Of a stretch of DNA of 64,000 bases, positions 46,151 through 54,526 are shown piece by piece. Numbering within the stretch: position 1 is the first letter of the stretch; each line of letters opens with the position of its first letter. The stretch is from Nocardia fusca NBRC 14340. GTDB taxonomy: Bacteria > Actinomycetota > Actinomycetes > Mycobacteriales > Mycobacteriaceae. Both the position numbers and the translations under genes were made by a program. The notes under the pieces are model-generated. The model did not search any database. It worked only from the letters and a program-made list of their open reading frames with translations, and was not told where the DNA came from. The stretch spans positions 25,064 through 89,063 of the forward strand of contig NZ_BDCU01000059.1 of assembly GCF_001618425.1 (NCBI RefSeq), given 5' to 3'.

Positions 46151-47482
46151 ATGAACCCCGAGGCCGTGATCGCCGCCATCGGCTCAGGCGTCGCAGCGAT
46201 CGGTGGTTTCGCGGCGCTCGTACTTCTCCGATCACATATTCCGGGACTCCGCCGACTGGCGACCCATAAGTCCTTTCCGCCGTTCCGTGGCTGGCACGCC
46301 CGGCCACACCCCGCGGCACGGATACCCGTGCACACGGCACCGCGCCTGGGGAAACTCACCGGGCACACGAGCGAACCGGGCACGGCGACCCTGCTCGTGC
46401 ACACCGGATACAGTTCCTACCCTGCTGGGGCGCGTCGTCTCGACTTCCGAGTTGCCCGGCCCAGCGTCCCGGTGGTCTATGTCGATGGATTTCCGGTGTC
46501 GTGGGGATGGGGCGTGACCAGGGCCGTGGTCTCCGCCGGGGAACACCTGGTCGCCGTCGCCGGAAGCCATTCGCGCTGCTACCGGGTTATCCACCTGGAA
46601 GAAGGCGCGGACGCGACCTTCTACTACTCCAGTGTGCTCGGGGCAGGTGCGCACCGATTCCGCGAAGCCGACGCGGACCTACACGAGGGGGCATGGCTGA
46701 CCACCGCACGCCCAGGCCGTTCCACAACAACTGAGCGCCGAATCGCCATGGTGGTGTGGGCCATGGCCACCGCGGTCGCAGTGGTGACACTGCTCGGCAT
46801 CACGGCCGGATTACTCGGCTCCCCGTTCGGTGATCGGTTGCCGATCGGGGCTCTGCTCGCCTACGGCGCCGCAGGTGTGGGAGTGTGTGGTGGACTCGTC
46901 CTCGTGGCCGGCGCGATCGTCGACGCCCGCCGCCCATCTCCGGCATCACCAGTGGCCACTCCCCCAGCCGACCATACCCGGCCCGACGTTCACATCGTGG
47001 ACTACGACGCTTCCGAACCTCCGGGCCCCGCACCCGGATGGTCGGCGTTGTCCTTACATCTGCGCTACGAGTTGGTCGCACACACAGCAGAGGAGTGGAC
47101 CGCCGAAATAGGCGGACAGAAGTCCCGACAGAACCCGGTCCAGAGGTGGCGAGCGATCAGAATCGGCGAGGCCGAAGTACCCGGCGCGCGCGTGTGGATA
47201 CCCGCGCCCGGTGTCGCCGTCGACGGTATAGCGGTACCGGCGAGCTGGACGCGAATGTGGATCCAGCTCGTGCCCGGCATCCACCAGCTCTACACGGCCG
47301 CGGACATTCCCCCTACCGAGGTAGGAGATTCGACGCAGGTCGATCTGACCGCGGCCCGTCGCATGCACACCATCGTCGCCCGCGAGGGAGAAACTCACAA
47401 CCTCGAGTACGTCGCTCATATCCGGGCCCTGCCCTGCAAGGATCGCCCGGAATTGGCATTCTACCACGTGGAACTCCTATGA
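46151..47482 (+). CDS. Membrane protein of unknown function
   Basis: The 443-residue protein has an N-terminal helix (AVIAAIGSGVAAIGGFAALVLL), a beta-rich domain of about 150 residues (VVYVDGFPVSWGWGVTRAVV, CYRVIHLEEGADATFYYSSV), two central helices (MVVWAMATAVAVVTLLGITAGLLG and ALLAYGAAGVGVCGGLVLVAGAIV) and a second beta-rich domain ending HNLEYVAHIRA. I do not recognise a family. The ATG at 46151 begins just before the first helix; frames open much further upstream but cross the RNA element. It resembles the protein at 40276 only in general layout and in the closing LEYxxHI. Confidence 0.65.
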   Translation: MNPEAVIAAIGSGVAAIGGFAALVLLRSHIPGLRRLATHKSFPPFRGWHARPHPAARIPVHTAPRLGKLTGHTSEPGTATLLVHTGYSSYPAGARRLDFRVARPSVPVVYVDGFPVSWGWGVTRAVVSAGEHLVAVAGSHSRCYRVIHLEEGADATFYYSSVLGAGAHRFREADADLHEGAWLTTARPGRSTTTERRIAMVVWAMATAVAVVTLLGITAGLLGSPFGDRLPIGALLAYGAAGVGVCGGLVLVAGAIVDARRPSPASPVATPPADHTRPDVHIVDYDASEPPGPAPGWSALSLHLRYELVAHTAEEWTAEIGGQKSRQNPVQRWRAIRIGEAEVPGARVWIPAPGVAVDGIAVPASWTRMWIQLVPGIHQLYTAADIPPTEVGDSTQVDLTAARRMHTIVAREGETHNLEYVAHIRALPCKDRPELAFYHVELL

Positions 47483-47553
47483 GAAGCGCGCCCACTCGCG
47501 AACACCTCGATGAGACGACGGCGGTCGAGCACGGAACACACCGCCCGTCTACC

Positions 47554-48060
47554 CTATTCGCGCGTGAGGCGGAGACTCACCATCGGAAGTCCGGTACCGC
47601 GTTCGTCGATAGGTGTTCCGAGTGTGTTCTCGATCGCCGGTTTCATGATTGCCCAGGCGCGGGGATGCCGACTGGCGTAAGCGTGCAGCGAAGCCGCGAC
47701 CTCGTCAGAGCTGAGCACGCTCGCCCGCGCTTCGGCAGGTCGGCGACCGCCGATCCAGACCCGGACCCGGGGGTCGGCCCGGACATTGCGGAACCACTGG
47801 GCGCGGGTACCGAAACCGGAAACCACCACGTAGGAATCGGAGTCGAGACGGTCGACGACTTCGAGAACCACGTAACGGCGGACGCCGGTTTTTCGCCCGA
47901 TATGTTCGAGCATCAGCATGCGCCGTCCGTATAGAAATCCCAAGCGTGCCCGATAGAGATGAACAGGTGCTCGCATCAACTGACGCGTGCGCAATGCCCT
48001 GGAAGCGACGCCGACCAATGCGTCGGCGACCGGAGCAGGAAGAGCGGAGGAAACAGACAT
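47554..48060 (-). CDS. Deazaflavin-dependent oxidoreductase family protein (DUF385)
   Basis: The 168-residue protein has the split-barrel pattern of the F420-dependent nitroreductase/Ddn family: LEHIGRKTGVRRYVVLEVVDR, SYVVVSGFGTRAQWFRNVRADPRVRVWIGGRR. Members use reduced F420 or bind quinones. The ATG at 48060 has GAGGT at 6-base spacing; the ATG at 48075, which overlaps the regulator stop as ATGA, is the other choice. It is in one unit with the TetR gene, which probably regulates it. Confidence 0.82.
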   Translation of the reverse strand: MSVSSALPAPVADALVGVASRALRTRQLMRAPVHLYRARLGFLYGRRMLMLEHIGRKTGVRRYVVLEVVDRLDSDSYVVVSGFGTRAQWFRNVRADPRVRVWIGGRRPAEARASVLSSDEVAASLHAYASRHPRAWAIMKPAIENTLGTPIDERGTGLPMVSLRLTRE

Positions 48061-48071
48061 GGGTACCTCGA

Positions 48072-48731
48072 TCATGAGTAGCCGGCAACGGGGTCACGGG
48101 GTTCCTCGACGGCATCACCTCCCAACCCCGCGCGGTAGATCGACAGCACTTCGGCGCCCCACCGTCGCATTCCCGCCTCCGTGAAGAGATCGATGCCGAG
48201 GACAGCCCCGATATGCGGGCGCAGCATCAACACCGCCAGGTCGTTGACCAGCAGGAACACGGCACGGACAGCCGGGTCGGCACCGGACTCGGCGAATCCT
48301 TCCTCGGCCATGCCGGCCAGAACTTTCCGGCTGACCGTGTACAGGCGCTGAAACAGGGCCGAACCCGCAGGTTCGGCGGCGAGCAGCATGCGCCCCAGGT
48401 AGGCGGGGACGGGCGAGCCGGCCGGCAACTGCGCGATCACCTGCGTCGCGAGAGTCGGCGTCGCGCCGGGTGCGAACGGACCGCCGTCACCGGCGAGCAC
48501 CGTCCGCTGCAGCAACGACTCGAACATCTCGGCCACATGATCGTCCACCGCATCACGCAGACCGGCCTTCGCGCCGTAATGCCGCATCACAAGGGCCGGA
48601 GAGACTTCCGCCGCCGCCGCGACGGCTCGAACCGTCACCGCATCGGGGCCACGATCGGCGAACAGCCGCAACGCCTCGTCCCTGATCCTGGCCCGGGCAG
48701 TCCGATCATCCGAGCGTGAACGCATGCTCAT
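48072..48731 (-). CDS. TetR-family regulator
   Basis: The 219-residue protein has a TetR helix-turn-helix at about 12-55 (ARARIRDEALRLFADRGPDAVTVRAVAAAAEVSPALVMRHYGAKAG split over that span), and a ligand-binding C-terminal domain. The start at ATG 48731 lies only four bases from an 18-base perfect palindrome, so the protein should repress its own transcription. An ATG at 48725 is possible. The downstream oxidoreductase gene is coupled by overlapping stop and start. Confidence 0.88.
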   Translation of the reverse strand: MSMRSRSDDRTARARIRDEALRLFADRGPDAVTVRAVAAAAEVSPALVMRHYGAKAGLRDAVDDHVAEMFESLLQRTVLAGDGGPFAPGATPTLATQVIAQLPAGSPVPAYLGRMLLAAEPAGSALFQRLYTVSRKVLAGMAEEGFAESGADPAVRAVFLLVNDLAVLMLRPHIGAVLGIDLFTEAGMRRWGAEVLSIYRAGLGGDAVEEPRDPVAGYS

Positions 48732-48734
48732 TAT

Positions 48735-48752
48735 AGTAAACAATTGTTTACT
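48735..48752. promoter_or_regulatory. TetR operator, 18-base palindrome
   Basis: The site agtaaacaattgtttact is a perfect palindrome in AT-rich sequence directly upstream of the TetR gene. Size and position are typical for a TetR autoregulatory operator. Confidence 0.72.
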
Positions 48753-48925
48753 CTCGGTTCGGTCGGCGCCGGTTGGCACACCAATCGCTGCTCGTGCCCT
48801 GCGAACGCGCGTGGATGCCCGACGTACCCGACGACGACTACAATTCGAGCCGACCGTGTAAGCGGTGGCCGGTGCGGGGCCATCGGCCGCGCGACCTCGG
48901 GTCGACACGAACACAGGGGGCACAA

Positions 48926-49126
48926 TTGACCGAACACCTTCGGGCACTACCGAACATGATCGCTTTCATTGCCCTGGCAATCGCAGGTGGGGAAGTCGCG
49001 CGAACCACTAAGGACCTGTTCGTGATCGCTGTCGTACTGGCGGCACTGATCGTGGTCGGTGCAGCATTGGTGCGCCATTTCCGGAATTCGCTGTTCGCAG
49101 GCTCTCGCGAAAACCGAACCGGCTGA
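48926..49126 (+). CDS. Small membrane protein, hypothetical
   Basis: A 66-residue protein starting at TTG 48926, with CAGGGGG about 5 bases upstream, would have one or two hydrophobic helices (MIAFIALAIAGG; LFVIAVVLAALIVVGAALV) and a basic C-terminus. No family is recognised. The hydrophobic pattern and ribosome-binding site favour a real gene, but the TTG start and short length keep confidence low. Confidence 0.4.
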   Translation: MTEHLRALPNMIAFIALAIAGGEVARTTKDLFVIAVVLAALIVVGAALVRHFRNSLFAGSRENRTG

Positions 49127-49227
49127 CGAGGACCCGGGGAGAACCATCCACTCTCGTTATCGGCCCTCCGAGTGAGGTCCGCGATCGCCGGCAGCGGATG
49201 GCTGCTCGCGCGCACATGGGGAGGACC

Positions 49228-49575
49228 ATGAAGGCTTTCATCGTCAGCCTGATTTTTGCCGCCGGGGCGCTCTTCTGTACTTACCTGGCCTCGTTGGGTT
49301 TCCGGGGCATCGCGACGAGCCCGACCAAAGGGTACGGCGAAGACATTCCCGACCTCACCCTCACCGACCCGATACGTCGGCGAAAAGCGAACCAACTCGT
49401 CGCCTGGTGCGAAACCACCGCGGCCATCCTCTACCTGCCACCCAGCGCATACGCGCTGTGGGTGGCCTTCGACCCGGAGGGCAGGATTCCACTTCCGGTA
49501 TTGATCGGCCTCGCCGTCTACGGCCTGCTCGTAGGCACACTCGCCGGCTACCCCGTGGAGAAGATCAAACAATGA
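49228..49575 (+). CDS. Small membrane protein, three helices
   Basis: The 115-residue protein starts at ATG 49228 with GGGGAGGA just upstream. It has helices at about 2-22 (KAFIVSLIFAAGALFCTYLA), 63-82 (AWCETTAAILYLPPSAYALW) and 90-108 (PLPVLIGLAVYGLLVGTLAG). Family unknown. It may form a small unit with the gene at 48926. The sequence after it (49576-49724) holds no recognisable gene. Confidence 0.62.
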   Translation: MKAFIVSLIFAAGALFCTYLASLGFRGIATSPTKGYGEDIPDLTLTDPIRRRKANQLVAWCETTAAILYLPPSAYALWVAFDPEGRIPLPVLIGLAVYGLLVGTLAGYPVEKIKQ

Positions 49576-49724
49576 TTTCGGCCCGGCGGCACCGATCGTT
49601 CTGATCCTCGTCGTCGGCTTAGGGGGGGTGGTCCGCAGATCCCGATGGCCGCACTTGTCGCGGTGGTGATCATGCCACACCCCAGCCAGGATCCCTCGGT
49701 TCGAGTCGACGCGGCGCTCCCGGG

Positions 49725-50352
49725 TTACGCCGGCGGCACCGAACAGGAACTGCCCGCCGCCGAGCAATGCCGAAGTGGCGCCCGGCGCGCTACGTCCGCG
49801 CTGTTGAGCGATGGTGACCACCGCGGGGAAGAACACACCGAACGCGGTAAGCGACACCAACAAACACAGCCAGGTCGACATCATCGAACTGCCGACCGTA
49901 ACCGCTATCGACACCAGCAGCACCTGCCCGGCCAGTGCCACCGCGGCGCCGGCGCACAGCAGCATTTCCGGGGACCATCGGCGGACCAGCCGACCGTAGG
50001 CGAGGCTGCCCATCATGTTCCCGACCGCGTTGACCCCGTAAACGACGCTCGCCGCCGCAGCGGTGAGGTGGTAGATCTCCTGGAATACGAAGGTCGTACC
50101 GGCGATATAGGCGAAAACCGCCGCACCACCGAACGATAACGCCACCACCGGCGCCAGCACCGCGCCGCGCGCGGCCGGCGCGCCGATCGAGCGCAGCCCG
50201 GCCGCCACACCACCCGGGCGCCGGGCGGGCCGCGGAAGCGATTCCGGAATCCACCGCCATACACCGGCTGCCAGCAGTAATCCGATGACAGCGAGAATGA
50301 GAAATACACCGCGCCAGGGCAATACCAGCAACAACGCGCCGCCCGCGCCGAC
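49725..50352 (-). pseudogene. MFS transporter remnant (Bcr/CflA type)
   Basis: About 210 codons read as the middle of a drug-resistance MFS transporter: GAGGALLLVLPWRGVFLILAVIG, then IPESLPRP, a run of helices (FAYIAGTTFVFQEIYHL, VVYGVNAVGNMMGS) and PGATSALLGGGQFLFGAA. The first four membrane helices expected before this point are absent upstream, and after FLFGAA the frame leaves the family and has no helix. Both ends are therefore lost. The region 50353-50568 upstream shows no recognisable coding sequence. Confidence 0.75.
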
Positions 50353-50568
50353 TCCACGCAGGGAGTTCGAGGACGGGTTCCGCTGCCATTCCAGCCCGAG
50401 ATACCCCAACCACGGGTGGGCGGTGGATATCCCGAATCGCTGCCGTGGGAACCCGTCTTCGGTGAGCGCCCCGGTACCGGCCAGGTAGGGCAGGTGCGGC
50501 CGGTCATCCGGAACCTTCGCTCACTTTCAGCACCACTCCGGTTCCGCACTGCGCCGGGGCTGCGCTCC

Positions 50569-51123
50569 CTACGCAGGCGACCCGACCGAACACCCACTCG
50601 AATGCGGTATCCGGGCAATGAAGAACGAAGGGTCGCGGAAACGCCCCGCGGTATCCCGAAGAGGGACGCACCGTGCAATATCGGCCAGTACCGCTTGGAT
50701 CACCGCCGGTATCGCGGATACTACCGGGGGCGAGAGCCCGACCCCGGTGTCGAGGCACGCGGCTTCGACACCGAAGATCACGAGCCTGCCGGGACGGCGG
50801 CCCAGAGCGTCCCCCAGCGCGACAGTCTCGGCCAAGCCGAGACAATGGGAACCGGCCGCTGCCGGTGCACGACGAAGCCGGGCGGTATCGATGCGCAGCA
50901 CCCGGCCCGGACTCGCGGGTTCACAGACCACCGCGTCGACGACCACAGCCAGGTCCGCGCCGGTCCACAGATCCATGAGTCGAGTGGGCTCACCCTCCGA
51001 GACCTCCGCCGACACCCACGGGATCCGCCATTCCGCGATGAGCGATGCCACCACCGGGCCGATCCCGTCGTCGCAGCGCAATCCGGTGCCCATCCCGATG
51101 ACGACCACTCGCGATCTCGTCAT
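50569..51123 (-). CDS. Hydrogenase maturation protease
   Basis: The 184-residue protein is a HycI/HoxM-type endopeptidase that trims the C-terminus of the hydrogenase large subunit after nickel insertion. It opens VVVIGMGTGLRCDDGIGP, with the conserved GxGxxLxxDDG-type loop and the nickel-sensing acidic residue, and has LAVVVDAVVCEPASPG with HCLGLAETVALG, where the histidine is the other metal ligand. The start overlaps the large-subunit stop as ATGA. Its target is presumably the 9-residue peptide after H421 of the adjacent subunit. Confidence 0.87.
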   Translation of the reverse strand: MTRSRVVVIGMGTGLRCDDGIGPVVASLIAEWRIPWVSAEVSEGEPTRLMDLWTGADLAVVVDAVVCEPASPGRVLRIDTARLRRAPAAAGSHCLGLAETVALGDALGRRPGRLVIFGVEAACLDTGVGLSPPVVSAIPAVIQAVLADIARCVPLRDTAGRFRDPSFFIARIPHSSGCSVGSPA

Positions 51124-52412
51124 CGCCCTACCATGTCGAGCGTCAGGAAGTGCGCCGAACAGGAGATGCACGGATCGTGGTTGCGGATCGTCCGCTCGCA
51201 GAGGGCGGTCAGGGCGGCGTCGGAGAGGTCGAGATTGGCGGCCACCGCCCGCCGCAGATCCTCCTCCATCGCGGCCTGATTCTGTGAGGTGGGCGGAATG
51301 ATCTCGGCAGCGCGCACCAGCCCGTCCGCGCCGATGTCGTAGCGGTGATAGAGCAGGCCGCGTGGCGCCTCGCTCACCCCATGACCTGTCCCGGCACGAG
51401 GCCGCACGGGTACCGCCGGGCGGAGGGGTCGCCGGTAGCCGGCGATGAGCGTCAACGCCTCTTCCATCGCGTAGACGACCTCCACCGCGCGCACCAGAAT
51501 GCTCCGGAAAGGATTGCGGCAGGCGCTGCCCAACCCGATCTCGTTCGCGACCTGACGGGCGGTCGCCGACAGTTGGGGGAAGTTCAGCGTGTATCTGGCC
51601 AGTGGACCGGTCGCGTACCGCCGGCCGTCGAGCGTCGCGTACAGCGCGGTGGAGTGCCGGCCCTGGCGTTCGACCACGTGTCGGGTGAATTCGGCTGCGG
51701 GGAAGCGCATTCCACTGCTCGTGTGGATTTCACCGGTCTCGATGGGATAGCGCTCGGGATGGCCGGCGGCCAGCAGTTCACAGTCGAGTTCGGCGTCGGG
51801 GAAGTCGAAGCGGGCGATCTGCCGGGCGGTGTGCACCGCAGCGTCCAGGCCGGCGCGTAGTCGCTCGGCCACCGGCGCGAGGTCACGCGGATCCGGGACC
51901 GAGTAGAAGCCGCCGAGCTTGACATTGACCGGATGGATCGCCCGCCCTCCGAGCACCTCGAGCAGCGTATTGCCCGCTTTCTTCATGGAAAGCCCCTGCT
52001 CGACCAGCCCGGGTTCGGCTCGGGCGAGAGCTATGGCGTCCGGGTAGCCGAGGAAGTCGGGTATGTGCAGCAAGAACATGTGCAGGCAATGGCTCGCGAT
52101 CCATTCGCCGCAGTACAGCAGTCGCCGCAGATCGATCAGCGGCGGGTCCAATTCGACCCCGCACGCGTGCTCCAGCGCATTGCACGCACTGACTTGGTAG
52201 GCCACCGGGCAGATCCCGCAGATCCGCGAGGTGATATCGGGCGGCTCGGTGTAGGCCCGGCCGCGCAGCAGCGCTTCGAAGAACCGCGGTGGCTCGTAGA
52301 TGTGGAGTTCGGCGGCCTCGACCACGCCCCGGTCGACGACGATACGCAGCGCGCCCTCACCTTCCACACGAGCCAGCGACTCGACCTTCAGGTACCTGCT
52401 ACGGCTGGTCAC
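51120..52412 (-). CDS. hyhL: [NiFe] hydrogenase large subunit (group 3b-type)
   Basis: The 430-residue protein binds the NiFe centre. N-terminal ligands are in TSRICGICPV (C65, C68) and C-terminal ligands in HDPCISCSAHF (C415, C418). The RVEGEG motif is also present. Short length and the paired small subunit with NAD/FAD and ferredoxin-like partners place it with the bidirectional, cytosolic group 3 enzymes (sulfhydrogenase/Hyh type). The GTG at 52412 overlaps the small-subunit gene by 14 bases and has GGAG upstream. M. smegmatis has a DosR-controlled group 3b enzyme that disposes of electrons as H2 in hypoxia. Confidence 0.92.
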   Translation of the reverse strand: MTSRSRYLKVESLARVEGEGALRIVVDRGVVEAAELHIYEPPRFFEALLRGRAYTEPPDITSRICGICPVAYQVSACNALEHACGVELDPPLIDLRRLLYCGEWIASHCLHMFLLHIPDFLGYPDAIALARAEPGLVEQGLSMKKAGNTLLEVLGGRAIHPVNVKLGGFYSVPDPRDLAPVAERLRAGLDAAVHTARQIARFDFPDAELDCELLAAGHPERYPIETGEIHTSSGMRFPAAEFTRHVVERQGRHSTALYATLDGRRYATGPLARYTLNFPQLSATARQVANEIGLGSACRNPFRSILVRAVEVVYAMEEALTLIAGYRRPLRPAVPVRPRAGTGHGVSEAPRGLLYHRYDIGADGLVRAAEIIPPTSQNQAAMEEDLRRAVAANLDLSDAALTALCERTIRNHDPCISCSAHFLTLDMVGR

Positions 52413-53169
52413 GGTGCTGCTCCGCGAATTCGGGTGCGGCCGCGGCGTAGGTCGCGAACACACGGTCGACATCGTCGACCGACATCCCGTTGACCTGGAG
52501 GATCGGCAGCAGCGCATGGATATTGGGTTCCGCCATCGGCCCGAAGCAACCGAAGCAGCCCCGGTGGTAGGCCGGGCACAGCGCCCCGCACCCGGCCTGG
52601 GTCACCGGGCCCAGGCACGGAATACCTTCGGCGACGATCACACACGTGGTGCCGCGGCGCTTGCACTCGGTGCACACGCTGGTGTTCGGAATATCGGGGG
52701 CGCGACCGGCCAGGAAAGCGCAGAGAGTATCGAGTAACTGGCGGCGATCGATCGGGCAGCCGCGCAGCTCGTAATCCACCCGCACATGGTCGGAGATCGG
52801 AGTCGATGTCGCCAGGGTCTCGATGTACTCCGGGCTGGCGTAGACCGCCGAGGTGAACTCGGCGGTATCGGCGAAATTGCGCAACGCCTGGATACCTCCG
52901 TGCGTCGCGCACGCCCCGATCGCCACGAGAATCCGCGACTGCTCACGGATCTCGGTGATCCGGCGCAGTTCCTCCGGTGTGGTCACCGAGCCCTCGACCA
53001 AGGAAACATCGTAGGGTCCCGGCTCCACGGTGCTCGATGCTTCGGTGAAATGGGCGATACGGATTTGCCCGGCCAGTGCGAGGAGTTCGTCCTCGCAGTC
53101 GAGCAGGGTCAGCTGGCAGCCGTCGCAGGAGGTGAACTTCCAGACCGCGAGCGTCGGAGTCGTCGTCAT
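52399..53169 (-). CDS. hyhS: [NiFe] hydrogenase small subunit
   Basis: The 256-residue protein is the iron-sulfur subunit that relays electrons from the NiFe site. CDGCQLTLLDCEDEL (C15, C18) opens the proximal cluster, with GACATHGG and CPIDRRQLLDTL later, and the C-terminal half has CTECKRRGTTC, PCLGPVTQAGCGALCPAY and RGCFGCFGP for further clusters. There is no twin-arginine signal, so the enzyme stays in the cytoplasm. ATG overlaps the stop of the upstream gene by four bases. Confidence 0.92.
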   Translation of the reverse strand: MTTTPTLAVWKFTSCDGCQLTLLDCEDELLALAGQIRIAHFTEASSTVEPGPYDVSLVEGSVTTPEELRRITEIREQSRILVAIGACATHGGIQALRNFADTAEFTSAVYASPEYIETLATSTPISDHVRVDYELRGCPIDRRQLLDTLCAFLAGRAPDIPNTSVCTECKRRGTTCVIVAEGIPCLGPVTQAGCGALCPAYHRGCFGCFGPMAEPNIHALLPILQVNGMSVDDVDRVFATYAAAAPEFAEQHRDQP

Positions 53170-54020
53170 AGTTCTCGCACCCCCAGCAGCGGTTCGGCCA
53201 CGGTATAGGTGACGATCGGGCCGTCCCGGCACAGCAGCAGCGGGCCCAGCTGGCAGTGTCCGCACCGCGCGACACCGCATTCCATGGTGCGCTCCAGCGA
53301 AACCCGGATCCGGTCGCCCGGCACGCTCTTGCGCAGGAGTGCCTGAGCACAGAAACGCATCATCGGCTCCGGCCCGCACAGAAACCCGGTGGTCCGGGCC
53401 GGGTCGAGGTGCAGCTGGGCCAACGGCTCGGTGACGAAACCGACCCGTCCCGACCATTTGGGGCCCGGATGATCCACGGTCCGATGGAGTTCGACCGAAC
53501 CGTCGCGCACCCAGCCCTCCTGGTCACCTGCGAACAGAAGATCAGCGGGCGTGCGCGCTCCGGTGATCACCACGACACGGCGGTAGCGATCGCGATCGGC
53601 CAACGCGGCGAGTACCAACGGCCGCAACGGAGCGACCCCGACTCCCCCGCCGACGACCACGAGGTCTCCCCCGGCCGCCGATTCCACGTCCCATCCGGTA
53701 CCGAACGGCCCTCGCACGCCGACCAGTCCGCCCACACCGGTGCTGCTCAATGCCCCGCTGACCGCGCCGACCGTCCTGATCGTGTGTTCGAGTACCTCAC
53801 CGCGACCGGTCGGGTCGCCGCTGATCGAGATCGCGACCTCGCCGACGCCGAAACTGTAGAGCATCATGAACTGCCCGGCCCGGAATCGGCCCGCCGCGCG
53901 GCGCACGGGTTCCAGCGTCAGCGTGACGGTGTCGTGGGTCTGCGCTGTCCGCCGCACCACCCGGTACGGATGCATGGTGTCACTCGCCGCGGCGGCCTGC
54001 GCCTGCACATCGACACTCAT
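53166..54020 (-). CDS. hyhG: Hydrogenase FAD/NAD(P)-binding subunit
   Basis: The 284-residue protein is a ferredoxin-NADP reductase-like subunit that links the hydrogenase to NAD(P)H. The FAD site is in FRAGQFMMLYSFGVGEVAISISG, the nucleotide loop is VVVGGGVGVAPLRPLVLA, and GFLCGPEPMMRF is typical. Near the C-terminus MECGVARCGHCQLGPLLLC supplies four cysteines for a [2Fe-2S] cluster, as in PyrK and sulfhydrogenase gamma. It overlaps both neighbours by four bases. Confidence 0.9.
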   Translation of the reverse strand: MSVDVQAQAAAASDTMHPYRVVRRTAQTHDTVTLTLEPVRRAAGRFRAGQFMMLYSFGVGEVAISISGDPTGRGEVLEHTIRTVGAVSGALSSTGVGGLVGVRGPFGTGWDVESAAGGDLVVVGGGVGVAPLRPLVLAALADRDRYRRVVVITGARTPADLLFAGDQEGWVRDGSVELHRTVDHPGPKWSGRVGFVTEPLAQLHLDPARTTGFLCGPEPMMRFCAQALLRKSVPGDRIRVSLERTMECGVARCGHCQLGPLLLCRDGPIVTYTVAEPLLGVREL

Positions 54021-54526
54021 GGCGTCTCCGCAGCAGCGGTGCCGGGGATCTGCGCCGAGACCCGGAACTCGGCGGGGTCGCGATACAGGTCGGCCAGCCG
54101 GGCGCGAGTGGCCTGCAGCCGGGCGAGCAGCGCCTCGAACAGCGCCAGGATCAGGTCCCGGCCGAAACGCGGATCGTCTTCGCAGAGTCCGGTCAGTGTG
54201 GCGGAGTCGAATTCGACGGCGTCCACCGGTTCGGTGGTCAGCGCGCCGAAATGCCAGCGATAGGGAGGCACCAGCCACGACCAGCCCAGGAGGTCGCCTG
54301 CGTCCAGTGTCTGCAGGACGATGTCGTCGCGCCCGCTCACGTGCGCGTCCAACCTGATCCGGCCGCTGCGGATCAGCCAGCACCGGTCCGCCGGTTGTCC
54401 CTCCTGGATCACCCGGTACGCGGCGGGAAACGACACCTCGCGCCCGGCCCGTGCCAGCTTGCCGAGATCGTCGCTGTCGAGCGTCTGGAGGTTCGCGAAC
54501 CCGGACAGGTCCTCAGCGGTCGGCAT
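54017..54526 (-). CDS. Cyclic-nucleotide-binding-domain protein in hydrogenase operon
   Basis: The 169-residue protein has one CNBD (Crp-like) fold: QTLDSDDLGKLARAGREVSFP, VIQEGQPADRCWLIRSGRIRL, QTLDAGDLLGWSWLVPPYRW. A C-terminal helix of about 45 residues follows, but there is no helix-turn-helix. It is therefore not a DNA-binding Crp. It overlaps the Fe-S subunit gene by 14 bases and the FAD subunit gene by 4, so it is made together with the enzyme and may sense a nucleotide and modulate it. That role is inference. Confidence 0.85.
   Translation of the reverse strand: MPTAEDLSGFANLQTLDSDDLGKLARAGREVSFPAAYRVIQEGQPADRCWLIRSGRIRLDAHVSGRDDIVLQTLDAGDLLGWSWLVPPYRWHFGALTTEPVDAVEFDSATLTGLCEDDPRFGRDLILALFEALLARLQATRARLADLYRDPAEFRVSAQIPGTAAAETP

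Noticed and set aside
45783..46154. A 123-codon plus-strand frame over RNA copy 2
   Set aside because: It runs through the structured element and shows no family features; the RNA explanation fits better.
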